64,000 bases of DNA from Strobilurus pachycystidiatus. Taxonomy: Eukaryota > Basidiomycota > Agaricomycetes > Agaricales > Physalacriaceae. Shown piece after piece: positions 24,097-36,657 of this stretch. Under the pieces are notes generated by a model. The model was not told the DNA's origin. It saw only the letters and a program-made list of their open reading frames with translations, and did not search any database. The DNA is taken from positions 1,178,001 through 1,242,000 of the forward strand of contig JAHLMK010000012.1 in assembly GCA_019915135.1 (NCBI GenBank). Reading direction: 5' to 3'. The stretch's first letter is position 1; each line of letters begins with the position of its first letter. Made by a program: the position numbers and the translations under genes.

Positions 24097-26355
24097 ATGT
24101 CGCACACTCCTCGTGAAATCGGGACGCTCATCATCGTTATTGACAAGGCCGTACGTTGTCAGCTCCTGACATTTCTTTGCCAGCACTCAGCCATTGCTCT
24201 CAGAATCATCTCCCAAATAAAAGGCATATAGGAAAGCAGGACCCGTATTGCGCGGTTGAGTTCGAAGGCAGGAAAGGGCGGACGCCGACGATCAAGCGCG
24301 GTGGCCAGCATCCCGAATGGGACCACGAGCTGCGGTTCCCTGTGTACGAGGACGTCGAGGACGAGTTGGCACGAACTGGCGGAGAAGAACGCGCCCCGTC
24401 TCCACCGCCGAAGGATGGTACACATTCCAAACCGAGCTCGCTACGTGCAACGAGAAAGAGTCGGTCCAAGAAGGCGTTCAAGTTGGCCGTCTACTCGGAC
24501 GATGCCCGGGAGCCTGAACTCATCGGCGAGACCATGGTAGACCTCAGCACAGTGCTGACCAAAGGAGAGCAGGATGGTGAGTGTCGTAGCCATGCCGATT
24601 GTCCTTGACAATCACATTTACAATGATTCACGCAGAGTGGTACACGTTGATGTACAAAGACAAGTTCGCTGGAAAAGTTTACGTGGAGTTGACCTTTTAC
24701 TCTAATGTAAGTGGCCTATATCCCTAGCTCGCCTCCCCGCTAACCGCAGACAGGAGGAACCACCCCCAAAGCCGTCCAAGGCCAAAGCAATGCAAGTGAG
24801 GCCTGAATATGCCGGACCGGGAGAATTCATAGCAGAGAGTGATAAACCAAATGGACAGCCTCGCACGGTGTCGACACCCCATCAGTTCTCAAGAGAGCCT
24901 CGAAAGTCCTTAAGGAATCCTTCGGGATCTCTGGTAGAGCTCTACACGCCTCCATACGATATATCTCCTGGAGGGGTTGCGAATGAGTTCAGTCGGCTTT
25001 CTGTGGCACACTCGCATTCGAGTCGAAGGGAGAGTTTCCCGGTAAGTTATCTATCAACACTAACATGGAAAGCGTGTACTCACTTGCGGCTTTAGCCCAT
25101 CAACGGACAAAGCCATGCTGACGGAGCGTATCATCCGCGTCATTCCATGTCGTTTCCAATGGATCAGCCGCAAGAATACCCGCCAGATGCTGGTTCAACA
25201 TATAGCTCTTTTGCCCCGCCCACTGCTCCGTCGGGCCTGTACCATCCTCAACAGGCGCCATATGAACCAGCTCCGACGCCCTCGTTCGCCAAGTCATCAA
25301 TCCGCGCGCCAAGATACAGCGTGCCAACTTCATCTTCTGGATTTATGCCTTTGAATCAGACCCGCGCTCTCCCTTCATATCCCTCGGAGCCGTCAGCATT
25401 TGCCCCGACATTATCACACACTCCTGCCCCTGGGGTGTATGGGCCAGGCACTCCTGCCCCGCCGAGTCTATACAACACGTCTCATTTCGCGCCACCGTCA
25501 AGTTTCGCACCCATGCCTGCTCAAACGCCCATACCTCATTCGAGTTCAGGACCTGTAACATATCAACCGCCTCAGCCGTATCCGTATCCTCATTATTCAC
25601 CCAACCCCCCTCCACCGCAGCAGTTCTTGCCGCATCCTCAAACACCGCCTCATCCATCGCATCAAACGTACGATACCGCTCCCTATACGAAGGGAACACC
25701 GAGTCCGCCAAATGAGACGCTACCGCCGAGTACTTCGCTTCCCTCAAGCCATAGTCCTGGTGCTTCTCGGCCTCTTCCACAACCTCAAGCACCGCCTAGC
25801 GTTCCCCTTCCACCGCAGCCTGCCTACGACTATCCCACCACCAATAGTAGTGTGACGTTCCCCACTGGACCCGGTTATCAGTTGCCTCCGCCGCCACCAC
25901 CACCCATACAACCTAATCCGTCCCCGCCCCGAACACCTCATCAGCATTTCCAGGAGCATCCACAGTATCAAGAACCAACGCATGTGCAATATCAGGAACC
26001 CGTGCATCAGCACTATCACGACGCCCTTCACTCAAGTGTCTCACAGCCTAACTTGCTTCCGCCTCCGCCTCCGCCACCGCCCGTTTCACAATACGAACCG
26101 AGGCTGCCTCAGCGGCGGGTCAGTCTTCCTCAACCTCCGCAACAACGCGGTGCATTGCCCATACCTCCACCCCCTCCCCCTACCGACCTTCGTATAGCCG
26201 GCCATCCGCTCCCTGTTCCTCCAGCCCCACCGTCACACATCGCTGTTCCCCAATCTTACGTCCCAGGGCCTCCGCCTAGGCCACCTCAGCTTGATTCCGA
26301 GGGACGCTGGGTCCCGCCATCGGCGCATCCACTCCCTCCGGCCGGATGGGCTTGA
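24097..26355 (+). CDS. fic1: Ingression protein Fic1/Inn1-like, N-terminal C2 domain and Pro-rich tail
   Basis: Fic1/Inn1 proteins link the membrane to the contractile ring and septum machinery in cytokinesis. The start exon MSHTPREIGTLIIVIDKA is joined to NHLPNKRHIGKQDPYCAVEF, IKRGGQHPEWDHELRF and, after a charged insert, KAFKLAVYSDDAREPELIGE and MVDLSTVLTKGEQDEWYTL, forming one C2 domain of about 165 residues. The remaining 400 or so residues are Pro/Ser/Tyr/Gln-rich with many polyproline runs (QLPPPPPPPIQP, LLPPPPPPPPVSQ), expected SH3-binding sites. Five exons, stop at 26353-26355. The C2 segment is highly conserved in fungi and the tail is not. Confidence 0.88.
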
Positions 26356-26662
26356 CACCGATGGCTCCGATAAAACGAATTGCATACTTCTCTCCCTCGT
26401 ACATACATATTGGACTCAACGCTTTGATGTTTTCCTCTGCATGCATTCACATCCTATTGACTAATAACCACGTATCAAAAGGACCCTCGCTCATAAGTAC
26501 AGATCTGACCAATGTTTCTAGTATACTTGAATAATCATGACAGAACAGTATAGAACTGTCGAGTACCATATATGATGCCAGTGCTCAGCTGCATACTAGT
26601 CTCAATCCTGTCTGTTTTATTGTAGCCGCCTTCTAGTGGTTAGACAACTTAGAGAATGACGA
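26356..26662. other. Convergent intergenic region
   Basis: This short AT-rich gap lies between the 3' ends of the Fic1-like gene and the small membrane-protein gene. Nothing else is seen. Confidence 0.4.
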
Positions 26663-27144
26663 CTATGAATCAGATCCAGACTCTTTGTCGGAGCGCCATT
26701 TCGCGATTTCAGTCTCCGTCGGGATGATACCGCGCCTTCCCAAAGCTATGCGTGCTTGTCGTCTGATGTCGTTCTCTTCGACGCGGCGTCGAGCCTCGTA
26801 TTCGAGGAGAGCGCCTTCCGCGCCAAAGGTGAGGCCTACCAGACCAACTGGATGATTATATGTGTGAAGGTCTTCGAGCTCCGGTTTGTCAGGACGTACA
26901 TCCTACAACCAGGAATGCTTTGAAGGGAATCGTTTGTCGTCTAAATGCCGGCCATGTATAGTGACCGATGATTGCTAGGCCCACGCCAACGGCACTTGTG
27001 CGAGCTGCTAACTGGAGCATATCAATGGTGGTCAGCAACGAGTACTATTGAATGGTTGATGCGCACCTGTAGGCCGGCCTCGACCTGGACCTGATACGCT
27101 CTTTGCACGTCCTCTTCACGACGACGAGCAATGCTTCCCGACAT
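26663..27144 (-). CDS. Small two-helix membrane protein, conserved but unnamed
   Basis: Start MSGSIARRREEDVQRAYQ at 27144 is chosen because the open frame further upstream runs into the divergent neighbour's promoter. Two introns (the second with a GTACGTCC donor and CATCCAG acceptor) yield about 125 residues. Two hydrophobic segments, TSAVGVGLAIIGHYTWPAF and FKAFLVVGFGLVGLTFGAEG, are followed by a basic helical tail ending SDKESGSDS. Size and layout resemble mitochondrial inner-membrane assembly factors of the HIG1 type, but the motif is not clear enough to assign. Confidence 0.7.
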
Positions 27145-27245
27145 GGCATACGGCGGCGCCGAGAGCGTGATGGGCACTGTAAAGGTGATGCGTGCGACGA
27201 TCGCGACGTCATCTTCCCATCTTCGCTTCACACCATATGCGCACC

Positions 27246-28766
27246 ATGACCAGCCGCGTTTTCACTTCAGGAACGCTGTTCATCCCGCCGCCCACTGAGT
27301 GGGATATATTGCCTCCCACGCGGCGGAAGAGAAAGGCATCGCCATCGCCCTCGCCTGCTCCTGCTATCAATGCACAATCTGTCTTGACGCCTGAACACTA
27401 TGTGCCTGCACCTGAAGCTGAACCTGGGCCATCGCGGAGGGCGCAACCAATAAAAGAGGAACAACCCGATGAAATCGAGGTGATCATGATATCGAGCGAC
27501 GACGAACAGCCCGAGCTAGACACTTTGCCAGTGCCTCCCAAGCCGGCAAATGACCGTTCCTCCTCCCCGACAAGCAACTTTTTCACGAGCATGAGGGACG
27601 ATCCCACCATGGACACCCTCCATTTCTCACTAGGAGACCTACACGATAAACTACGACGCGTCATTCGCCATCCTTTTACTTCGACATACTCCTTCCTCTC
27701 CATGCATGGTATTGTACGTACTTTTGAAGTCGAAAATAACACTCTGCAGTCAGTCTCATGGCTTCTTGTTGCTATTTTTCTCATCGGGCTGCAGGTCAAA
27801 TCCATCACGTCAACCCAACAAGAGTTCTCGTCGTGATCTTGTCGACGACGCCTGTATACTCTCCAATAGAACTGCGACCATGCTCGTTACCGGACGAGCT
27901 CAAGATGACAGACAGATATCTGCATCTGTACTAGAACCTTCCGTGAGTTACACCACAAACGGCCGTCATTGTCCTGATCATCGCGAAGTCGCTTTCTCCT
28001 CCAAAGCTCAATCGTCCTTGGAACAAGGCAAAGAAAGGCGGAGTTAGTTCACTCACCACCATGATGCAACCCAATCTATTCGTCAGTGGCGGCTACGACC
28101 ACGTCGTCCATCTCTGGGAAGTCAAATCTGATCTGTCAACCGCCCAACCCCGAGCTCTACCCATCAAACACCACTCTGTAGTCCAAGCCCTCCTTTCGAC
28201 GCGCGACACCAGCCACAAACTCATTTCCGGCGGAGCGGACTGTACTCTCAGTGTCTTTGATCTTGCGTCCGAACGTGTCGTAAACACTCTCAAGACCAGC
28301 AACATCATATACAACCTACATTCATTGATTTCGCCGTTCTGCGTGCTCGTGGAGGTAGCTCATCGGGACCTACAATTTGAATTACGAGACTATCGTTTGG
28401 TGCCGGAGAAGCCCGTGCATCGATTTGGATACAACTGCCAGCAGGTGCCAGGAAAGTTCATACGAGGTAAGTGCGTGTCTGCTGTACCTTGGATCTGTAT
28501 CTCATACGAGAGTCAGGCGCAACGCTACCAGATACCGAGTTGTATGCGTGCGGTGACCGCGAAGGAGTCGTGCGTGTTTGGGATCTGCGCAATCCCCGAC
28601 ATGCTCTTCACGAGGTATGCAAAGCTGTACTACTCTTTGCGCTGTTGTTAATATCTTGCAGATGGTCTGTTTGGACGGACAGAAGGTCGTGCAGGCTCTG
28701 TTCCACGATTCTTCTACAATATTGGCTTGCGGCGGTAACGATGTTGTCCTACGGTCGCTTGTATGA
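27246..28766 (+). CDS. WD40-repeat protein with two unexplained in-frame stops
   Basis: Start MTSRVFTSGTLFIPPPTEWD begins a low-complexity N-terminus with an acidic SUMO-interaction-like patch EVIMISSDDEQPEL. The WD40 region starts at NLFVSGGYDHVVHLWEV and continues with HKLISGGADCTLSVFDL, ELYACGDREGVVRVWDLR and a last blade ACGGNDVVLRSLV ending TGA 28764-28766. Between them the most protein-like frame (QIHHVNPTRVLVVILSTTPV to DELKMTDRYLHLY, then VTPQTAVIVLIIAKSLSPP) contains TAG at 27932-27934 and TGA at 27944-27946. No intron in that frame removes both. A different frame with the strong donor CC-GTGAGT at 27942 would avoid them but gives a less natural protein. Function unknown; possibly a recent pseudogene. 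Confidence 0.65.
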
Positions 28767-29396
28767 CTTTGCGACACTCGAATTCCATTCCCGCATGCCT
28801 ACTACGAATGGTGTGAAGTAGAATACGCTGCTCTAGTAACAACGAAGATACAGGCGTAATCCTTTTGACCTATAGGCTACAAAGAACCCACGAGAGCCGT
28901 ACTGAAGTCACGCGAGGCGCCAAGGCTTACGAATTTTGGGTCCTTTGGAAAACGCGTGCCTCTACTTATTCTGATTGCGGAAGACGCAGCTCACGAGGTG
29001 AAGAACCAAGTGCGTTAGTGCCACTATAAGACGTCAAGCTACCCGAGTACTTACTGATTGGAGGTCTATGACGGCGTGATACATATTGCAATGTGGGGCC
29101 TGAACGTGAACTCCATCAACCCAAGCTTTCTTTCAAGATAGGTGGCCCACGGTCATAAGTAACTGCATTTCGACGCCATAGAGGTACCTCAGAGTTACCG
29201 AGATACGTGGGTAACATTGAACTGGATTTTGGAATGCCGCTGACAGGCGTACGCGTATAAGGCTACTATAACTTTGAGCAGTCTCAGTCTGTGACTCTGT
29301 GGACGCTGACATTGACCCTGCCTCGCGTGTTTGATGCGATTTGATGTCGGTGTAAATATACAAAATACGGCCTGACGTCAACAACCGTCCACTCTC
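28767..29396. other. Intergenic region upstream of the Mug190-like gene
   Basis: No gene or strong repeat is seen in these 630 bp. It holds the WD40 gene's 3' flank and the next gene's promoter. Confidence 0.4.
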
Positions 29397-32300
29397 ATGG
29401 CTACTACTTCCACCACCCCCCGAGCCGCGTCGACAAGCTCGAAATCGCCGTCCGTGGCAGAAGCAAGTACCGCGGAGCGCACGGTCATTGACCCAGTCAC
29501 TCATCTCTCCCTTGCTATTCATGATCATACATCTGGCGAAATACCCCAGGATTCCTCACAAGACGAGGCAACCATTCCTGATGCTACTCCAAATGTTGTC
29601 GCCGCCGAGATGAGGGAACTTCTGAACGACGAAATACACAACAGTTATTGGCGCTATCCCGAATTGGAGCACCAGTATAGGAAACGGACTGCGCTGGTTG
29701 TCGCCGTAGCTGCGGGTACTGGTGGGGCTGCCTCGTTGCTACTGACGTCGCTATTCCGCGTTTTTGCCAGTCGAAACGAGTTCCTTACCCTTGGATTTGG
29801 AGGCGCTGGCTGTTGCGCCCTAGCCCTGGTGGCTGGGGCTGCCGTTCTCCAGACCAAGGTCAAACCACCTCTCCCTCCACCTGACGAAAACCGATCAAGT
29901 ACTCAGTTGGTGCGTATATGAGATACTTTCATCTCATCATCATCTACTCAACTAAATCTAGGATGCATCTCATCGAAGCCCAGAAACAGCCGCATGGCTT
30001 AACTCGTTCCTTGCCTCCCTCTGGCCCATCATAAATCCCGTCATCTTCACTTCTGTCTCTGACATGCTGGAAGATGCTCTCCAAGCTTCCCTTCCTAAAT
30101 TCATTCATGGCGTACGCGTTGCGGACATAGGACAGGGTTCTGAACCGCTTCGCATTCTTGCTATACGCCACCTCAAAGACGGAGCTGCTGGAAAGGAGTG
30201 TGAGGGCATGAAGCCAGAAGAGGGCGATTTCGTCAATCTCGAGCTAGCTGTTGCCTATCGCGCTCAGGACGTCGGTGGGGATCTGAAAGGCCGCTCACAA
30301 AACGTCCATCTATTAATGGAATTCTATCTGTCCGGCGGTGTTACCCTCCCCGTCTGGGTAGAGATCACGGGGATAATCGCAACTACGCGTCTTCGTCTAC
30401 AGCTTACTCCCAATCCGCCCTTTCTCGCGGAGATGACGCTCACCTTCCTTGGGCAGCCCAAGGTCACTCTGCAGTGTACGCCCTTGTCCAAGAATTTTCT
30501 GAATGTGATGGACATTCCTGGGCTGTCGAAATGGTTGCAGACAGCCATTGACGGCGCTATCGGGGCCTACGTTGCACCGAGGAGCTTGACTCTGGACTTG
30601 AAGACGCTTTTATCTGGGAAGGAGAAGATGGATACGGACGCAGTTGGTGTCATAATCGTGACGGTCCGCAGTGCTGAAGGTTTCAAGAACGGAGATGCAA
30701 GTCGTTTATGGACAGGTAAAGAGAAGAGGTCTGGGGATCCGTACGTCTCTGTTGGATGGGCGAAATGGGGGAAAGCAATGTGGTCTACAAGGTTGGTGTT
30801 GCCGTCCTTCTCTTTTGGCTTGTCGTTGAACTCATACCAAGGATCATCGAAAACGACTCAAGCCCAGTGTGGGAAGAAACGGCTTATGTCCTTGTAACGC
30901 CTGCGGAGACTAATGCTCGGGAACAACTCAGGCTTCAACTTTGGGATTCAGGTTGGTTTTTTGAGGTGGTTAGGGAGATGGAAGCTCATGATAACACATA
31001 TTGCAGACCGACTCACGGCAGACGATCATCTTGGCTCAGTAGAGGTCCCTCTCGCTGAACTCATGTCTTCACCCGACACGCTGAACAAAATGACCTCGCG
31101 CCGAGACACCCTCGGGAAGGGATTCCCCGGTACTTTAGAGTGGTCCGTCGGATACATGACAAAGACCATGCTAGAGCATCATCTTGACGACGCTGGAGAT
31201 CTTGTGGCGGACCTGAAGGAAGCCGCCGAGGTGAAGCTCGACGAGAACAAAACCAAGCCTGCTGCTATCGGAGGCATCAACCGACAGAAGGACGAGGCTT
31301 TGAAGGAGTTAACAGACGAGATCATCTCCCGCACTCCCCCCTCCACGAACTGGCTCAGTGGTATCCTTTCGGTGCGCGTGGAGCAGATCACTGGTCTCGA
31401 TATTCCTAGGACTCGGGACAATGCCGCGCACGGTGGCGGAGAGGAAGAGGAGAGCAGTGACCTCCCAAGCGCTTATTGCACTATCATCATCAACAACGAG
31501 CGTGTTTACAAAACGAGGACCAAAATGAAGAGCAACAAGCCTTATGTGCGTAAACTCTCGCCTTGCTTGCATAGCATTGACGTTATTATTCCAAGTTCAA
31601 CGCGGGAACCGAACGTTTCGTGAAGAATTGGATGGATGCGACTGTGATCATAGCCGTCCGCGATCTCCGACAACACGAATCGAATCCACTCATTGGAGTA
31701 GTTCTTCTTCCACTCAAAACACTTCTACGTGACCGCGCCCAAGTGACAGACTCTCTTCCTTTGGTTGGCGGTATAGGATTTGGGAAACTTCGATTTTCTC
31801 TGCTCTGGCGTAGTGTCCAAGTTCACTTGCCGCGAGCCCTCTCTGGCTGGGATGCTTGCACGCTAGAAATTCAGCCACGCGCAGAGGCCAACTTCGAACT
31901 ACCCCCTGACCTGGCGACATCCAAGTTGCGACTGGAATTAGGTCTGACGCGGGGCCAGAAGATGAAGATGTACCCGAACAACAATGGCGGTTGGACCTCC
32001 AAGGGTGACCGTACCCTCGGGTTGGCGATGAAGAACCGTTTCGCTGAATGTCTAGTTCTGAAATTCCGAAAGCATGCTTTTGGGCCTGATGTAACAGTGG
32101 CTTGGGGCGTCTTTTGGCTTCGGGACTTGCTGGACAAGGAGGAATGCAACCTCGAGGTTTCTGTGCAGAAGAGGGACGAGGACGAGTTGGATAGAGCCCG
32201 GAGAAACGTACTCAAGGAGGAGAACGTGATTGGGAAGCTGCAGCTCAAGGTGAAGGTATGGCCCGGACTCAGTGGCTATCACAAGAAGCTTGCGCAGGAA

Positions 32301-32648
32301 GATCCGAGCCTTTCGGAAGTAACACAAGCAATGGATTGCGCAGAACAGTCATTGAAGGAGGACGGAGAGGAGAGTGTCGAGTATGATTCAGACTCATCTC
32401 TCTCAGACTCATCATCCACTGCCTCCTCGAAACAAACATCGGACGGACGTTTAGATGCCATCAAGGACCAGATAAAGCGCAAGGATGAGCTGAACCGGAA
32501 ACACCGTGGCCTGATGCAGTGGAGTGGAATTCGTAAATTGGAGTGGATTGGAAAGAATGTAGAGGGAAAGAAGGACGAGATGGAGAGGAAAGTCAAGGGA
32601 AAGCTCCATCACCGGCCGATGGAACGAGAAATCGAAAACGAGGTTTGA
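29397..32648 (+). CDS. mug190: Mug190-like SMP and C2-domain protein (extended-synaptotagmin/tricalbin type)
   Basis: Likely an ER membrane-contact protein that transfers lipid. About 1,000 residues in five exons. An acidic N-terminus is followed by two hydrophobic segments (ALVVAVAAGTGGAASLLLTS and FGGAGCCALALVAGAAVL) that would form an ER hairpin. The SMP lipid-binding domain runs from WLNSFLASLWPIINP through EFYLSGGVTLPVWVEITG to VMDIPGLSKWLQ. C2-type segments follow: VIIVTVRSAEGF with GDPYVSVGWAKWGKAM, then LSVRVEQITGLDI with SAYCTIIINNERVYKTRTK, then LEIQPRAEANFELPP. The C-terminus is charged. Introns are at the codons following STQL, MWSTR, LWDSD and SNKPY. Stop near 32648. Confidence 0.88.
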
Positions 32649-33952
32649 TTTTGCATCGGACAGACAATCTAGGCATCTGTTATCTCATTGTATAACTACC
32701 CATGTATACCACATTTGGACACTTAATCTGAGGACTGCTGTACTGTTCATCATTTCGCAATGCGTGACGGCAACGGCGACCACACCATCGCGGGATTGCC
32801 ACGCCACCGCCAGCCGCCACATTGCCCTATTCGGCAAGGCAGTGTCCCACGCACAGACCATATGCCTCGGACGTATAAAAAGAGCGCCCGATCTTTTTGT
32901 GGTTCTTCAGATACATACTCGAACAGGATCTATTCTATAGAAACTGACCGAGTCTCGCATTTTTATAAATGCCACATCTCTCAAACTCAGTCGATGATAC
33001 TTGTCCTCCCTCGCTCTACAGAGAAATTGGCCTTCCTTCGGAGTGGTCTCGAGGACGTTTGGCGATTCTTCTGAATGTGCTCGTATGAGTCGTTTGGGAG
33101 TCTTGCCGGCGAGGAGAGTTCGTGTCTGATGGGTTCTCTTTTGCTGTACGCTATCGGGGACCTCCACTTGGCGGTTCTTGGGCTGCCGTAAAAAATTCAC
33201 TACTCTAATCATACCCAGTTACATACGAATAACACTGCTGTCTTAAATTTCGACAAAGATATTCGAACCTCCCTCCATCAAAGCTTTGAGCCTCTTGTCA
33301 TTAATGATAATGCACGGAATGTTTGTTACTTATGCGGCGGTACCACAGTTGCCTCTCCTGAAAGCTCGTGAAGAGCCAATGGTAAATATGTGGCGCTGAA
33401 AGTGCATGGCGCACATGCCCGTGATCATCGGCGGCCGGGCGCGGTGAGTCTGCATGTCCTGTTTGATTTTTGGAGGAAAAGTACAATACAATATCGTGGT
33501 TCCATAGCCTACAAGTCCAAGCCTAACGGTGGGTAGAAAGGGAGGTCTTGTATAGGATGATTGTCGCGTATTGGCTTGAAGAATGCTTGGTTGCTTCGAT
33601 ATCAGACCATCGTATGGCGATTTGGTTCTCCACTGCGGTTTTAGCAGGAAAGGCTAAGGAGCCGGCGCTCCCGCCGCTGAGGAAATGACGGACTATGAAT
33701 AGCTGGTATCACAATGTGAGAACATGTCCGCCTTGAGCTGGAATACTAAATTCGAATCTATGAAGTTCAGTGCGTTTCACGATATTATTATCAGAGGGTT
33801 GGCGAGTAGCACTCAGTAGCTCTTCTCTAACGGGCAAGAATGAAGTCGTCGTTTTCATCTCAATTTGGGCATGACCGCTTCAAACCGTCTCTTTCTGGGT
33901 CACATACTGTCCATGAAAAACGCAATGACTATAACTAGATGTTACAGCGATC
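32649..33952. other. 1.3-kb region between Mug190-like and 5-oxoprolinase genes
   Basis: No protein family is recognised on either strand. I looked specifically for the hydantoinase-B half expected downstream of the 5-oxoprolinase fragment (minus strand, 33240-33952) and found no trace. A TATA-like site at 32874 is noted separately. Confidence 0.5.
32874..32882 (+). promoter_or_regulatory. TATA-like box without an assigned gene
   Basis: TATAAAAAG sits in a GC-rich context (CGGACG before, AGCGCCCG after). The first plus-strand ATG beyond the expected start site is at about 32994 and opens a frame of only 26 codons. It could drive a short transcript, or be coincidental. Confidence 0.3.
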
Positions 33953-36657
33953 TTACATCTCAACATACAAATGCCTCCTTGTCACAAGTGCAGTAGAGCC
34001 GGGCACAATGACTATTGTCTGCGTGTCGTCTATTATCATCGCTGGACCCGTCACCGCGTCGCCAACCCTTAACTTGTCCAACAAGTACACAGGCGTATCA
34101 TTGATGCGCCCAACTTTGTCAAAGTACACCGAGTGTTTTGAGTGGCTGGTCTCTGGGCTCACGGTGGTACGTGCCAGCTTGGAAACCTCAGAGTAGACCG
34201 ACTCGCCCAAGCTGTCGAAGGTCTTGCCAATACCGCGGACCTAGAAGCTGTCAGCTGTGCCGTATGAGTGATTTCATAATTGGAGAGAATTGACCTTGAT
34301 ATCATCGACACTGATGTTCTTCGTTTCCAATAAAAAGCCAAACTCTGATTTGTACAACCTCTTGAACGCCGCCTCAAAGTCTTCGTACTCTTCCGGGTTA
34401 GGAAGCACCATCAAGGCAGTGTCTGTACCATCGAACCGCATATTCAACATGCGCTCGACATGAATCCTTTGTTCTTCGAACCCTTGTCGTGATAACTCTG
34501 TGCGAACTTCGTTGGTCAATTTATCGAGACGTGCCAATAAAGATGGTCGGGTCGTCGAAGAGTAAAATGCGGAGGAAGGCTCTTGTAGTTCAAAAGCGCG
34601 ATCAGCGAGCGCAAGACCGTAGGCTGAAAGAATGGAGCTGTAGCGATGGATCAAGATCGTCTTGATGCCTAGAAGACTGGCGATTTCGCAGGCGTGTTGA
34701 CCACCGGCTCCACCGAAGCTTGCTAGACTGAACTGTGGTCAAAACAACGTTGAGCACGGACGACGTAACCTACACATGTCGGGATGTAGCATGGCCTCTT
34801 GCCTCTGTTAGAGAACGTATCGGCCGGGCCATAGTCTCATTGGCAACCTTGATGAATCTGTTGGATTTTTCTTGAGAAAAGATAGAGACGCAACAAGGAC
34901 GTCTACTCACCCATAAACGACTTCATCAAGACTAAGTTTGCGACCCTCTTGTTCGGCGTTGATATCTGCTACCAACACATCGAACTTCTCTTTGCTCGCC
35001 TGCACATCCAAAGGTTCCTTCTCCGACTGGCCAAAGATCTTTGGAAAGTAGTCCGGAATCAAGCGACCAAGGAGAAGATTCGCATCAGTCACGGCCAGTG
35101 GCCCGCCTTTGCGATAACACGCCGGTCCAGGTTGGGCTCCAGCACTCTCGGGGCCAGCACAAAAGAGACCGTTACGGTACGTGAGGCAAGATCCACCGCC
35201 AGCAGCAACGGTGTTGATGTCAAGCTGTGGTGATTGTATCGTAGTCCCCGCGGTAGTCGTTTCGTAGACAATCTCGTAGCGACCGTCAAACCGCGACACG
35301 TCCGTCGAAGTACCACCGACATCCAACCTAAACAGCCTCAATGGATGCAAGGGTGCAGTAGACCGGGGACTTACCCAATGATGGGCTTTTTCTGCGTCTC
35401 GTCCCAACTCGTCAAAGCATAGCCGACAACGCCGCCTGCAGGTCCACTGAGGATGCTCTTCAGACCGGAGAAATTATCCAGATCCAACAGACCACCGTCG
35501 CTGCCCATGAACTCGACGCGAGGACTACGCATCGAGCCATCTTTGAGTTTCGCGTCAAATCCAGAGAAGAATCCATCAAGATACTCCCTCAGGATGGGTG
35601 TCAAGTACGCGTCAGCAGTCGATGATACGCCGCGAGGGACGATTTTGATCATTGGGAGGAGGGATGCAGATTCGGAAACCTGTGTAAAGCCCATGGAACG
35701 CGCGAGCTTGCCAACGGCACGTTCGTGTTCGGGATATGTATAAGAGTGAACAAAAACGATGGCAACGGAACGGTAACCATTGTCGTAGAGTTTCTGGAGG
35801 TCGGTACGGACGATATCGAGGTCTAGAAAGACGTGAGCCACGACGTCTTGACTGAGGGTGCATTGATCTCACTTGGCTTTTGCATTATTCGAACAGCCTC
35901 GCCAGATAAGCCCTTGACGATCTCCCCAGGACCTTCAGCCAAGCCTTCCCCGTCCCAACCGTTGCCTGTATAGCGGCCGCTCACTTTTCCTTCCTCGTCA
36001 AATTTTATGGCATGTTCTTCGGCTTGGGGATCCGATGTATAACCGACCAATGTAACTCTCTCTTCGACTTCCATGACAGTGGAATAGAGGGGAGGTGTGC
36101 GACGGATGTTTAGATCGAAGATTTTCGGCCTAGATTGGTTACCAATGAGGAGGAGATCCTTGAAGCCCTTGGTGATGAGGAGGGCATGTTTTTGACCTTT
36201 GCGTTCCAGAAGGGCGTTGGTGGCTACTGTTGTAGATAACCGGATGTAATCTAGGAGAAGATGTAGCGTACGTAGACGGAGTCAACATACACGCACCGAT
36301 TTTGTCAGTCTTCAGTGTCTCTCCTCGAGGAATAGTTTCGCCGGTAACGATCTCGAGTATTCGCCTGATGCCCTCTGTAGGCGCATCTTTGTAATTGGCT
36401 GGATCTTGTGACACTGCTCGGGCGATGAGATTGAGACCATGCAAACTTGAGTAGGTGATGGTGATGGTGGCGTACAGAGCTTGACGACAATCTCTTTCCG
36501 TTCCCCCCCGTTGGGATCTGGGTATGATCTAGATGATAAATGAGGTTCAGCATTACAGAACCAAAAGGTTCGCGATGATTTACGCATGTACGTCACAGAA
36601 AGTGCCACCGCGGTCGGCGCAGATGCGTATAGATCTTTCAGGGATTACTGAGTTCAT
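33953..36657 (-). CDS. OXP1: 5-oxoprolinase, HyuA half only (probable truncated gene)
   Basis: 5-oxoprolinase opens 5-oxoproline to glutamate with ATP in the gamma-glutamyl cycle. Start [20 protein letters not shown] at 36657. Introns splice cleanly to [90 protein letters not shown] (the ATP-binding core), [20 protein letters not shown] and [13 protein letters not shown]. The C-terminal hydantoinase-A domain ends [36 protein letters not shown] and RRHLYVEM with TAA 33953-33955. This is about 750 residues. Full fungal enzymes are near 1,280 and continue into HyuB, which is absent here. Function is therefore doubtful. Confidence 0.85.

Noticed and set aside
25744..26031. Minus-strand frame of hydrophobic and Arg-rich character
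   Set aside because: Antisense of the Pro-rich tail of the Fic1-like gene; the composition is explained by complement of proline codons.
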